64,000 nucleotides of DNA, taken from the NCBI GenBank assembly GCA_963678675.1, contig OY783195.1, forward strand, positions 14,426,143 to 14,490,142, read 5' to 3'. Made by a program: the position numbers and the translations under genes. This DNA comes from Xiphydria camelus. Lineage: Eukaryota; Arthropoda; Insecta; Hymenoptera; Xiphydriidae. This document shows, piece by piece, positions 53,007-63,996 of the stretch; the stretch's first letter is position 1; every line of letters starts with the position of its first letter. The notes beneath the pieces were generated by a model. It worked only from the letters and a program-made list of their open reading frames with translations, was not told where the DNA came from and did not search any database.

Positions 53007-53364
53007 TGTGGGGAAGGAGTTCCACACATATGAAAGATCCTGTGCGTACAGGATAGACAGATCTTTATTGTAAGATAAACCGAACAGATCTCTACATCAC
53101 TAAACGCACGTACACTCGCTCGCGGTCGTTCTACGGAAGTCCTATGACTAAGACCCGGTTGCACCAACGGAACTTGAAAGTTAAGCTTGGCTTATCGGCA
53201 GTCACAGCCAATCAAATGCTCGGATTTTGAAGTTAAGCGGAGCTTACCTTCTGAGTGTCGCTTAAATGTCGCTGGTGCAACCAGCCCTGACTCTCTAAAA
53301 TGGCCTCTCGCCATGTGGTGGGGGACCTTAAGGCGGAACTGCAAGTTCAAGGCGCGTCCCCACA
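53007..53364 (-). repeat. Gypsy-3 5' LTR with MITE insert
   Basis: The LTR matches 47746-47966 but is interrupted at about 53150-53288 by a small TIR element (GGTTGCACCAACG..CGCTGGTGCAACC), absent from the left LTR. Confidence 0.85.
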
Positions 53365-53386
53365 GGCACGGGAGAGCACGGATATA

Positions 53387-53702
53387 CCGTATGTCCGCGA
53401 TCATTTGAACCATAGGAAAATTGCGAGTTTTGCATGAGCACCCCTTTGGGTCTCCTTGTCCAATAGAATCACCGGAGAAGCGTGAATGCGCATGCGTAGT
53501 CATCCGCGAGTGTGGCGTCGTCAGCAAGTTCAGATCGGTTATCGAAATAATCGATCTGAACTTGCTGACGACACCACACTCGCGGATGACTACGCATGCA
53601 CATTCACGCTTCTCCGGTGATTCTATTGGACGAGGAGACCCAAAGGGGTGCTCATGCAAAACTCGCAATTTTCCTATGGTTCAAATGATCGCGGACATAC
53701 GG
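53387..53702. mobile_element. Fold-back MITE family D copy (D2), TSD TA
   Basis: 316 bp, same length and tips as the copy at 44023-44338, with a few substitutions. Confidence 0.9.
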
Positions 53703-53706
53703 TATA

Positions 53707-54019
53707 CCATATGTCCGCGATCAATTTTACCATAGGAAAATTGCGATTATTGCATGAGCACCGCTTGGGTCTCCTCGTCCAATAGAATCATCGGAAAAGC
53801 GTGAATGCGCATGCGTAGTCACCGCGAGTGTTGGCGTGACGTTTGCGAGTGCAGTTCGATTTCGATTTCGATTCTCGCGTCGAAGTCGAACTGCACTCGC
53901 GGATGACTACGCATGCGCAGTCACGCTTCTCCGGTGATTCTATTGGACGAGGAGACCCGCAGAGGTGCTCATGCAATAATCGCAATTTTCCTATGGTAAA
54001 ATTGATCGCGGACATATGG
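53707..54019. mobile_element. Fold-back MITE family D variant (D3), TSD TA
   Basis: Tips CCATATGTCCGCGATCAATT and complement; the core has a GATTTCGATTTCGATTC run. It lies 4 bp from D2, sharing the TA between them. Confidence 0.85.
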
Positions 54020-54029
54020 TATATTATAC

Positions 54030-54942
54030 TGTCGCGTCTGCATCCAGACTTGACCTAATATCCCCATAACTTTTGGAAGTTACTAGATTTTTGGCGGCGC
54101 ATTCAAACTCTTTGTATTAACCTCTAATTATTGTCATTTTATTAAGCAAGTAAGGTATAGATGGATTGTAATAGAGAGAAAGAACGAGAACGTCGAAGAC
54201 TGCGTGATAAGTTAAATAAGTCGCAGGCCACCGTGGTTTCTATTCGCGAGATTATAAACACCTTTATTGCGTGATGGACAGGGGATCTGAGTCGCGGGCC
54301 GCTGCGAGCTCCGTTTGTAAATATGGTATCCCCTTTCGCGGACCGATAGGTCGTAGTTAATTTAGCTAGCAAGAACAGTTCTCCTTTCTTTGAGTCACGT
54401 AGGCGTGCGCGCATAAGATTTGTCATCGATACGCGCTTCGGATTGCGGGAGTTCGTGCGCGGTAGACCCACGGTCGATGGGGGCATGTTTTCTTTCGAGT
54501 GCGTGGGATTGTGCGCGCCAGAATCAGGGTCGATGCGTACTTTCTTCGCACGTGGACGCGTGGAGCGTGGATTAGATCATTGTGCGTAGACGAAGAAAGT
54601 GGGAGTAGAGTCCTTGACTACGACTAGCGTCGAGTATCAGATTGGTTCCCCACATTAGCGCTGAGTATTTGATTGGTTCCCCACCTTAGCGCTGAGTATT
54701 TGATTGGTTCCCCGTTGTTACCGAGAGGCGGGGACTTTTGATTTAAAAGGATGCACTTTGCCGCTCGAGGTGCACTCAGATACCGATTTATAACGACCAA
54801 TTATATTCCAACTATGTGTTAAAATATAATTCATTGGTGATCACCTAATTCTTGGATTAAGAGTGTTCATTTCTCCACCTGCAATAAAACTTTTCATCTC
54901 CCGATCCCGCTCTTTCCGAGCAGAGTGGTTCAGCACTCCACA
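54030..54942 (+). repeat. Possible solo LTR
   Basis: Starts TGTCGCGTCTGC, ends ACTCCACA, and has, in order, three tandem GAGTATTTGATTGGTTCCCC repeats (54632-54711), a TTTAAAAGG box (54741), TCAGATACC initiator-like sequence and AATAAA (54884), the order of an LTR. No target duplication was found, so the edges are uncertain. Confidence 0.35.
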
Positions 54943-54989
54943 GGCACGGACCTGCCCCCTACAAACGGACCAAGAAGACCAGCCCGGCA

Positions 54990-56740
54990 CGCAACAATAC
55001 ACAGGATAGCCGATAGGGCGATTGGCGGCATACCAAGTTGACCGTCGCGCATGATCGCCATGTTAAGTTTTTGTAGACTCTGTGACGTCAGTGTTGAACG
55101 CTCAATTCTGTCGAATTGTTGTCATCATAGTGTTGATATTGTGACTAGTAAAGTGAATAAGTACAGAAAAACAATTCAGGTAACAATTACAGGTTGTTAA
55201 AAATGGGACGATGCTGTTTTTGCCACGCTCTGACAACTAAAAAAGTGGTATCACATTTCATAGGTAAGTACTGTCCACTTACAAAATATATTTTTATGGT
55301 TATGGCATATAATGGCAATTTAATTTATATTTATATTTATCAATTAGGTTTCTCAAGGATCCGAAAAAATACCAAGAATTGATAAAAAATATCCCACTAA
55401 TTGACTGGAAACCCACTAGAACTGATGTACTGTGTTCAAAACATTTTAAAAAAGATTGCCTTGACAAAACTGGAAGCTATGTGCGATTAAATTTTGATGC
55501 AATCCCGACAGTGTTTAACGACCCTCAATCGCTTTGTGTGTATTGTAAACGAGGAAAATTTTATAAAAACGGGATTTTATTTTTTCGGTACGTAATAATA
55601 TTATATATAATGAAAAACTTAATCATTTCCGCAATCGATAGAACACTCTATGTACTTTCATTTACATTCTAACTTTGAGTGACATTGCCACCAAGTTTAT
55701 CTAATTTGTATGAAAAATTTTTTGTTCCCCTAGATTTCCTGTTGAGGAACCTGAAATGTTTCAACGTTGGTGCCACAATATGGGCAAAGAGAATTGAGAA
55801 CCAAGAGAGGATAGCTATCTATGTTCACAACACTTTGAACCCTCATGTTTCAAAAAAAATCAGGGGAAATATTTCAAACTAAAAAAAGGGAGTGTACCAA
55901 CGATGAATCCTTTGAAAATATTCAAGGTAAAATTTTTTCAGTATAAATATCAACAATGGTTTATCCACGCAAGGTTATAACCTTGATTGATTTTTTTGTT
56001 CAGATCCTAGACCCTTATCACCACAATCATCGAACAACGCTGTTTTGATACAAATACACAGTGATAATAAAATTGTGGATATTGATCAACATTCTACCAA
56101 TCAAGTATCAGTGAATCCCAATGATGATTTATAAAAAACAAATGTATCAACTAATTGCTCCAATGATCAAGAGGAAATGTTGAATAATCTATTGACGCAC
56201 AACACTGCTGTAATCGAAGAAAATGATTACCATTATTTGCACTGAAAACAATAAAATTTTACCACAGCAAGGAGTTGAAAAAATTGAGAGTAATTGTCAC
56301 TGTGAGCATGTCCGAATGATATACAAAAAAATCGGTAACCATCCAATTTATTTTTCTATTTTTTTTTGCAAAAAATATAATAAAAGAAAAAATGTCATCG
56401 TGAAAATTGATTTTTTGAGGTTAAAATACGGTACCGGGGTTAGTATTTCTTTATATAGGGGTGATCAATTTAATTGGGAAACGAATGCAATTTATTTCCA
56501 TTCATTCGAACACGTCTTTTTATATTTATTTATTTATTTTCATACGACAGAATAGATATACGCGACCCTCGTGCGCGCTCGACAATTGTCACACACACGC
56601 TCGCGCGTGTCGGTGAGTGAACATTCGCGCAGGCGCGGTCTAACTTTACTTAACATGGCCGCCCATCAATTTCGTACGCGCAGCTCTATGGTGAGAGCAT
56701 AGGCATCGGCTATCCAGTGTATAATACATAATCCGTGCAC
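54990..56740 (+). mobile_element. Double-THAP element, copy B
   Basis: Left terminus CACAGGATAGCCGAT (near 55009) and right CATCGGCTATCCAGTG (near 56722) are inverted; an inner pair GCCATGTTAAGT (55060) and ACTTAACATGGC (56648) supports TIRs of about 80 bp with mismatches. Body as in copy A. It includes the presumed promoter and 5' UTR (55060-55200) missing from copy A in this window. No target duplication was found. Confidence 0.65.
55203..55925 (+). pseudogene. Double THAP-domain protein, decayed (copy B)
   Basis: Same three exons as copy A: 55203-55264, 55349-55587 and 55734-55925, with intact splice sites. It shares the A-run frameshift in exon 1 and the TGA for Trp in domain 2, and adds its own substitutions (for example CFDKT to CLDKT). 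CSKHF, AIPTVF, CVYCKRGK and LCSQHF are present. Confidence 0.7.
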
Positions 56741-56786
56741 GGGAGATCCACTATGCCGCCACTGCGTGATTGTCACTGAGTGACGT

Positions 56787-57000
56787 TAAGGCCATCACAC
56801 GTGAAAAAACGTAAGCAGTAACAGTAAGGCAGTAAGTTTCCAACACATATTGTTAGATGGAGCAATCTAAGTGAAAGTGCAGCAACAGTAAGCAGTAACA
56901 GCAAGCAGTAGGGTTTCCGTCACGTTGGAATTTTACGGCTTACGTCTTACTCTCAACCAATAGAAGAGCAGCTGACACGCGATTGGTATATACACGGAAT
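56787..57000. mobile_element. Partial Harbinger-type MITE (left end only)
   Basis: TTA then AGGCCATCACACGTG and GTAAGCAGTAACAGTAAGG as in the MITE at 1557; no matching right end. AAGCAGTAACAG recurs at 56838 and 56892. The rest to 57185 shows nothing I recognise. Confidence 0.5.
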
Positions 57001-57370
57001 GCAAAGTTACAACTTGCAATAATTATCGATGCTGATAACCGCACTAATACTTTTTTCTATATTGTATTTCACTTAAATAATATACTCACGCATCTCAAGT
57101 GCAAGCGTAGTACATTACACTAAACATTTAGGTTATGATTTCAGATACGACTTTCGAACAACGCATGCGTATACCACGCTACTAAGGCCCGTATTCATAG
57201 TCGAACCTCAAGGGATGAGGGTCCCTTGAGGGACGCTTATGCATTTCATAGTCAATTTTTCCGCACTTGAGGGTCCCCGAAAGCGCCCTCAACTCAAGGG
57301 TAGCCTGTAGGTCCCTCGAGGGCTCGTTGATCACTATCAAGGAAACGAAGTGATCGTAAATTTTGTAAAG

Positions 57371-59011
57371 ATGGAGGAGTTCGATGACTATTATGATAAC
57401 GATTATGAAGAAATGGAATTGATTGTGCGGTTACCGAAGAGGTATTTTCGTGATTTTGAAAATCCTCTCGAATTTTATAGGGAAGGTGAATTTCGGCGCA
57501 GATTTCGCTTTAGTAAAGATTGTGTGGTTCACATTATATTACCATTAGTTGTTGAGAGGTTAGAAAAGGTTAATAATCGTGGGTTACTAATTTTGCCAGT
57601 ATTGCAACTTTTGATTGCACTTCGTTTTTATGCAACAAACAGCTTTCAAGTAAATTTTTACTACTAACTCTTATACGTTATATATTATATCAAACTAAAA
57701 GTAATATACAGATATATAGAATTAAAAATTTGTCATAGTAGAGTAGTGTGTTTTTCTGCATATTTTCGTACAGAGACAGTATGAGAATGAGGTGTTGGAA
57801 ACCTGGGAGTACGAGTGAGAATACACAGTAACGATACGAGAGTTGCACATAATTTTTTGGATACGTCGAGACACAGAGACTCTTATGCCGTTGCTGTGTG
57901 TTCTTAATCGCACTCACATGTTTTCGAAGTGCCTCATCCTTGTACTCTACCTCGTACGTACGTGTGTCCGCGCGCGTGTATGTGTAATGTTGACGAACGT
58001 ATATGTTTAATGTATAATTAAAAGTAAATGCAACATTTAATACTCTTTATTTACAGATTGTACATGGCGACTTAGGATACTTAAGCCAATCTTCCATTTC
58101 GAGGATTATTAAGAGCATTTCGATATGTCTGGCGGAACAATTGGGTCAACATGTGTACTTTCCCAGAAATGACAAGCATCTTCGTGTAAATACTGCCTCA
58201 TTTTATACAGTGGCACAATTTCCAAATGTCTCTGGGTGTATCGATTGTACACACACACACATCCGAATTATTAATCCCGGAGGGCAGAATGGAGAAATTT
58301 TTCGTAATAGAAAAGGGTGGTTTTCTTTAAATGTTCAGGTATGTTATCAAGTTTGAATCAAATATGATGTCAATAGGCTAATCTGCTTTCCAGTCAGAAG
58401 TGAATAGTACATCGACGCCAAACATGCGTTGAATCGATCATTCATTCTTAACCGGATAATAGTAGAGTACATACATGAAGAATATGATTACATAAATATA
58501 TATAATCTTTATTTTAGGCTGTGGTTGGTCCTAAATCGGAAATTCTGAACATTGTTGTGAGACATCCAGGTTCTACACACGATAACGTAATTTTTGATCG
58601 AAGTGCACTTAGGGCACGTTTTCAATTAAATCAAATTCCCGGATTGGCGATAATGGATATGCCTGTAAGAATTATTTACTTACACCGATATTAAATCCAA
58701 ATACAAATGCAGAAAGAAGGTATAACGAAGCTCATATAAGGACGCGAAACGTAATTGAAAGGTTATTTGGCAAGTGGAAACGTATATTTCCCTGTCTCCA
58801 TAGTGGGTTAAGAACAAAATTAAGAACCTCAACAGCAATTATTTGTGCAACAGCTGTTTTGTACAATATTAGGATTCGTTATAATGAAGACTTTGAATTT
58901 GAAAATGATGACGATATAAATGACTGTGAAGTCCCAATAGATAATATTCAATTTAATGACGCTGCGGGGCTAGCATTTCGCAGAACTTTCATTGAAGCAC
59001 ACTTTCGTTAA
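57371..59011 (+). pseudogene. Harbinger-2 DDE nuclease, three exons, one frameshift
   Basis: Exon 1, 57371-57649 (MEEFDDYYDNDYEEMEL to LLIALRFYATNSFQ); exon 2, 58057-58338 (HTH-like QSSISRIIKSI, catalytic Asp in GCIDCTH, GWFSLNVQ); exon 3, 58518-59011 (NIVVRHPGSTHDNVIF, second Asp in GDNGYACKNY, Glu in VIERLFGKWK). Introns follow GT..AG. One missing G near 58637 shifts the frame just before the second Asp; otherwise the gene is open to TAA at 59009. A possible in-frame upstream Met is at 57350. Confidence 0.85.
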
Positions 59012-59110
59012 TTTGTATATGAAATCAATTGAATATTGATTTCATATACAAATTAACGAAATTGGGACAAATAGCTGTTGCGCAAATAATTGCTGTTGAG
59101 GTTCTTAATT
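58990..59110. repeat. Inverted duplication at the nuclease 3' end
   Basis: CGTTAATTTGTATATGAAATC (59005) meets its complement around TGAAT, and 59063-59110 copies the nuclease segment 58820-58858 in reverse, so the 3' end folds back on itself. Confidence 0.75.
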
Positions 59111-59152
59111 TCAATATTCAATATTCAATTGCATATTATCAGGTAATAATTG

Positions 59153-59405
59153 AAGGGCTTATTGGAAAAACGTGACAAGCCACACTCTGTTCACAAATAA
59201 ACAGTTTACTTTGTAGTAGTCCCCTGCATTTTTTGTTCATACTTTAAGATTATAGAGGTTAATATATGAGCTAGAATACATCTGTTAAAAACATTCAGGG
59301 GTTATATTAATCAAATGTGCATTTTACAGATTATTTTGAAACTTCAAAGCTCGTCTTCTCAATAAAATGATTTTGTGGTTTGTCACGTTTTTTCAATAAG
59401 CCCTT
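59153..59405. mobile_element. MITE O in Harbinger-2
   Basis: AAGGGCTTATTGGAAAAACG and complement (CGTTTTTTCAATAAGCCCTT), 30 bp TIRs. Confidence 0.75.
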
Positions 59406-59452
59406 TAATTATATATTCAATAATTTTATTTAACATTAATTTAACTTGTATA

Positions 59453-59695
59453 TACAGGGTGAGTCGGGAGGATCGAACCAAACTCCAGGAGCGTATTGTA
59501 CATAAGATAATAATGTAAAAAAACTTATATCTCCTTATCCGATTTTCATTTTTACAGCACTAAATAGAAATTATTAATTACGCTGCAACTTGAAAACAAA
59601 TGAAAATCGGAAAAGGACATAAGTTTTTTTTACATCATTATATAGTGTACAATACGCTCCTAGAGTTTGGTCCGATCCTCCCGACTCACCCTGTA
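59453..59695. mobile_element. Tc1/mariner-type MITE M in Harbinger-2
   Basis: TACAGGGTGAGTCGGGAGG and complement between TA; arms of about 110 bp (CGTATTGTACA / TGTACAATACG). Confidence 0.8.
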
Positions 59696-59920
59696 TAAAC
59701 CACGATATATAATTATACTAAAAGCATTAATAGGATACAATAATGTGAAGCAATGCATTTATTTAATATATATTTATTAAACATCTCAATAAAAGAAAAT
59801 AGTTAATAATTTTTATATTCTTATGCTATTTTTAATTCTTATACTATTAGAAATAGTGTATCTATTTGGTGTATGTACTTATAAAGAATCTCAATAAAAA
59901 AACATTAAACTATACTTTAA

Positions 59921-60247
59921 GAGGCCGACATACCTCCTCGAAACGCATGCAAAACTTGTCGCAGAAGGGCTACGCTCATTTCGTAACGGGAAACAATGTC
60001 CATACCAAACTTATCACACTTTCAGACCAAATATCATTAAAAGTCTCTATAAGAACTAAATTATATATTTTTGTATAACAACATCTGCATAGATTTTTTT
60101 ACACAGAAATATATAATTTGGTTCTTATAGAGGACCTTCAATGATATTTGGTCTGAAAGTGTGATAAGTTTGGTATGGACATTATATCCCGTTACGAAAT
60201 GAGCGTAGCCCTTCTGCGACAAGTTTTGTGCGAGGTATGTCGGCCTC
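59921..60247. mobile_element. Fold-back MITE N, TSD TTAA
   Basis: GAGGCCGACATACCTC and complement between TTAA at 59917-59920 and 60248-60251, the target used by piggyBac-type elements. Arms of about 150 bp. Confidence 0.8.
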
Positions 60248-60269
60248 TTAAGTTATTATAATACTTTTA

Positions 60270-61062
60270 TTAGAAATAACGTTCTTCAGCCTTTAATTGA
60301 GCTTCAGCATGTTGAAGTCTTAATATTGCTAACTTAGCTTCAGCGTCTGCAGCAATCATTCGTTTTTCATGCAATTCCTTCTGTTGTGCGATAGAATCCT
60401 GTATTTTTTTAATCCGTAATGTTCTTTCCTCTAAATTCCAATCACGATTTGAGTATTTGGAAGATCTCGATGTCCCCATCTCTAATTTTCGTCTCTTTGG
60501 CGTTGGAAGTTCATTTCTTAAATCTATTTCTTCCTCACCACCAGACGAAATTTTGCCTTCGTCAGCTTCCTCAGGAAGTATGTTATTCTGCTTCTCAAAA
60601 ATTGCATTACTGTCCCACGAACATGGTAATTGTACGTCGACATGTGGCGCTGCAGCGTCGACAAAATCAAGAACTGGATCATTTGTCACATTAGAAGAAG
60701 GTCCACCACCTGTTAATAATTTATTCTGCCTATCTGCGGTATTTTGCTTGCGTTTCCTACAATACATACATTATATTAATTCCATATTCTAGCTAAATGA
60801 ACATCAACAACTGTTCTACATGTCAATAAATATTTCGTACTTACCTCTGTTTAATGTTTTCCCAGCATTTACGAAGCTGTTTAACGGTTCTTGTAGAAAG
60901 CCCTTGACTGCTAAACGCTGTTGTTATTTTATCCCAAATTATATATTTTTCTTTACTTGTTGTGGCGTCAGTCTTCTTATTTTCAATAATATCAGTGTGT
61001 TGTGATACTAACTGCACGAGCAACAGTTTTTCTCGTTCGCTGTATAATGTTTTACCCTCCAT
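60270..61062 (-). CDS. Harbinger-2 Myb/SANT-like partner protein, two exons
   Basis: Exon 1 (61062-about 60846) encodes MEGKTLYSEREKLLLVQLVS through IWDKITTAF and VKQLRKCWENIK, the three-helix Myb/SANT-like (MADF-type) pattern with its spaced Trp. A GTAAGT donor and TATTGTAG acceptor join exon 2 (60756-60270): acidic linker, basic PTPKRRKLE patch (possible nuclear signal) and a C-terminal coiled coil (KKIQDSIAQQKELHEK to AQLKAEERYF). It is open throughout. Such partners bind subterminal repeats and help import the nuclease. Size, about 235 aa, is usual. Confidence 0.82.
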
Positions 61063-61496
61063 TATATTTTAGCACTGTTTTCTGGCGCTCTCTTGCTGGT
61101 ATTTTAATCCTATGCAAACCTATGACTACCAAATTCTCTAGAAATCAGACCCTCGAGTAAGTATTTGTCTATGAAATGTACGGTTACCTGAGGGCGCCTC
61201 AGGCCCTCACTCGAGGATCCCTCCACCCTCAGCTTGAGGTTCGACTATGGGCGCGTTCGCTTTGGACGCTTACACGCTTTAAGCGCTTATAAGTATCGCT
61301 TATGCCGTTCACTTTGACGCTTTGAGCGCTCACAAAGGCAATGATGACGTCATTGTAACGTCATAACTTCTGCTCACAAACGCTTATTTCATCCAGGTAG
61401 GGCAGCAAAAGCGTGAGCGCTAATAAGCGCTTCATTTCCAAAAGGAACGCGTAGCATATCGTGAGAACATCAACCTAGGAATATATAACCTAAAAA

Positions 61497-62875
61497 ATGG
61501 CGACGAGTAACATTTCCGTGTACTTAGAAAATACAGATACGAATAAAATATATACCGTATCCGTAACAGCAGATGAAGCAAAACGTATTGCGATCGGTAA
61601 GTTTAATTGTTGATGTTTTATTATAAAATGTCATATATACTAGGTAGCGATATTGGTGTTTGTTAGTGGGTGGTGTGCTACGGCCGCTATTCTATTTAAA
61701 AATTTGCACTATTTTTAAGAAGAATAAATTAAATGGCTTCTAATTTTGATTTAATAGATGAAATTATTCATTTGGCAATTTTGTTTGAACCACAAAAAAT
61801 TTGAGTGACTATTCTCTTTCTTTTACATTGCACGGAATTACTTTTCTTCCTTTCCAGACCCTGTTTTTGCTAGACTAAAGTTGAATGAGGCAATGTGTTT
61901 GTGTCGTAAGTTTACCAACGTTTTAGGTTTCTTTGGATTATTGCTTGAGTGACACATTTCATGACTTGTGATAGAAATCTATTTTGTAAAGAAATTGTTT
62001 AATTTATATGATCATTATTATTTAGATGACAACAGTGATGTGACTGATAGAGAGGCTTCAGACAATGTTGCAGGAAACGATATACCTCGATCAGCAGAAG
62101 AAGCTGCCGAAGGTATTTTTTGTAATACTGTTTTAGATACTCGTAATATTTCTCTAGTGTTCTTTAACGATAAATTTATTTTTGCAGCATTCAAGTGGCC
62201 GCATGAAGCAATTCTTTTATTAATCGAGGAGTATCGTCTTCGTCAAAATGACTTTAATACGGGAAAGATTTCTCAAAAAAAAATATGGTCTTTGATAGCC
62301 CAGGAATTGTTGAAACATGGGCATAACGTTACAGGTCCACAGTGTTTATCAAAATTTTCCGGACTAAAACGAACATATAAAGCTGTGAAAGATCACAACA
62401 ACAAATCCGGCAATTCAACAAGAGCATGGCCATATCTTAATGTAAAATATTCTTTGAAATTCTATTTACACTTTTTCGTTAACATGAAGTATTTAATTAT
62501 ATTTTTTTCGCCAGTTGATGGACGAACTTCTAGGTACGAAGCCATTCATGTCACCTGTAGCTACGGTATCATCGACTGGCAAGAGATCTAGAGGTCAATC
62601 GGAATGCAGCACATCGAGCATAGAGAATTTTTCAGAAACCGATGAAAATCCAAAACCTAGTAAGTTAGTAATTTAATGTGATCATTCAAGATAATTAATT
62701 TGATTTGTATTTCGTGTTTGTTTTAGAAAAAGCACGATCCGTACTCCCGGCTGAAGAATTGCTTGCAGAATTGCGACACACTTCAGAAAGGCGACACAGA
62801 GAAAACATGGAATTAAGACTAAGACTTCTCGATTCACTTGATAGGATGGTCAATGTTTTACAAAATAACAAATAA
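61497..62875 (+). CDS. Harbinger-3 Myb/SANT-like partner protein, six exons
   Basis: Exons 61497-61596, 61859-61906, 62026-62112, 62188-62441, 62515-62660 and 62727-62875 join in phase at GT..AG sites. The N-terminal part is MATSNISVYLENTDTN; the fourth exon holds the SANT/trihelix-like domain (FKWPHEAILLLIEEYRLR, KKIWSLIAQEL, CLSKFSGLKRTYKAVKD). The last exons give a Ser-rich linker and a basic coiled coil (ERRHRENMELRLRLLDSL) ending VLQNNK. No stop interrupts. Predicted role as for the Harbinger-2 partner. Confidence 0.8.
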
Positions 62876-62891
62876 TTTGATTGTTTATACT

Positions 62892-63051
62892 TACCGTAAA
62901 GTGGAGTTACTTTGTGACTGTTGGGGGTTACATTGTGACAGAGCATACAATTATAAACTCAAATTTTGCGCCCAAATTTGAGAGTTTATAATTTTATGCT
63001 CTGTTACAATATAACCCCTCCAGTCATAAAGTAACCACATTTTACGGTACT
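62892..63051. mobile_element. Fold-back MITE P between Harbinger-3 genes
   Basis: TACCGTAAAGTGGAGTTACT and complement, 160 bp, with a perfect inner hairpin ATAAACTCAAATTTTG..CAAATTTGAGAGTTTAT. Confidence 0.8.
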
Positions 63052-63103
63052 TTTTTATATTACGATACTTTTTTAATTACAATTATAATATAAATATATT
63101 TTT

Positions 63104-63996
63104 TCACACAGTTCGCATCATTAAATTATTACAAATAGTATCTCGTTTCAAATGACCTTCATTTCTATCCCTGCTTACATTTAATAGATGCGTGACATGA
63201 TCACTTTCATTGAAATCCAATTCTATGGGAAATTCATCATTTTGCAACAAACAAATGTTGTGCAAAATACAACACGCAAGGATGAAATCTGGTATTAAAT
63301 CAACACGTTCCATATCAAGAACGGTGAGCAAACTCCGAAATCTTGTTTTCAATAATCCAAATGCTCTTTCAATCACCATTCGAGCGGATGCGTGACAAAA
63401 ATTGTAATTTTTTTCTCTGTCCGTCAAATGCCCATTGTCTCGATATGGTGTCATTAGATGATTGTGAATTGTATAAGCCGCATCACCAACTAAATGACAA
63501 TCATTTAGAAATTTTCGTGGGTTTCCCATATACTCATAAACTTCGGATAAGCGGAAAACTCGTTGATCATGGACAGAACCAACGTGCCCAACAAAACAAT
63601 GAGTAAATCGGCGCTCATGATCACAAACAGCCTATTAAAAAGTAATACGTATAAAATCATAACCAAGTACATATTAATATTTTTCATGCACTAAATAAAA
63701 TAGACATAAGTTACTTGTAGTTGTATAGAGTGATGACCTTTCCTGTTAACATAACTTTCAGGGTTGACATGTGGTGCTCTTATATTTATATGGGTACCAT
63801 CAATTGCCCCTATTGTTTTGGGAAAAGCACTGACAGCAGCGAATCCTTGAAAAACTGCTTGCACTCTCTCGTTTTCCGGCCAAGTGATAAAAACTGGAGC
63901 CAGGGTTACAATAGCTTTTGTAACTCTTCGTACAGCTTTCAGTGCAGTTGCTTTTCCGACATGAAATTTTTCACAAATAGATCTAAAAATAATCAA
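63104..63996 (-). CDS. Harbinger-3 DDE nuclease, C-terminal exons (5' end outside window)
   Basis: Exon (63996-63716) shows an HTH-like FHVGKATALKAVRRV, and the first catalytic Asp in GAIDGTHINIRAP, ending SIQLQ at a GTAACT donor. The next exon (63631-63104) continues in phase: VGHVGSVHDQRVF, second Asp in LVGDAAY, Glu in MVIERAFGLLKTRF, then CILHNICLLQNDE and TAA. All three catalytic residues are present and no lesion is visible. 5' exons lie beyond 64000. Confidence 0.85.

Larger units (their letters stand above)
47746..53364 (-). mobile_element. Gypsy-3: Ty3/Gypsy LTR retrotransposon, TSD GGCA
   Basis: Left LTR 47746-47966 and right LTR 53007-53364 (221 bp plus a 137 bp insert) run TGTGGGGAAGG..CCCACA, and GGCA flanks them (47742-47745, 53365-53368). 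Minus-strand order: LTR, gag, protease, RT, RNase H, integrase, purine tract (GGAGGGGAGTGA), LTR. Between gag and the right LTR lies an odd duplication (52230-53006). In-frame stops and lost catalytic residues show it is dead. Confidence 0.9.
57186..61250 (+). mobile_element. PIF/Harbinger transposon Harbinger-2
   Basis: Left tip GGCCCGTATTCATAGTCG follows TAA; right end CTTGAGGTTCGACTATG is its inverse, with the last bases replaced where Harbinger-3 begins. Subterminal DNA on both sides is filled with CCTCAAG/CCCTCGAG blocks. It carries nuclease exons on plus (57371-59011) and a Myb-like gene on minus (60270-61062), convergent, with three MITEs between them. Confidence 0.85.

Noticed and set aside
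53192..53735. Frames of 104-158 codons across family D MITEs (also 44005-44371)
   Set aside because: Near-palindromic MITEs give matching frames on both strands by symmetry.
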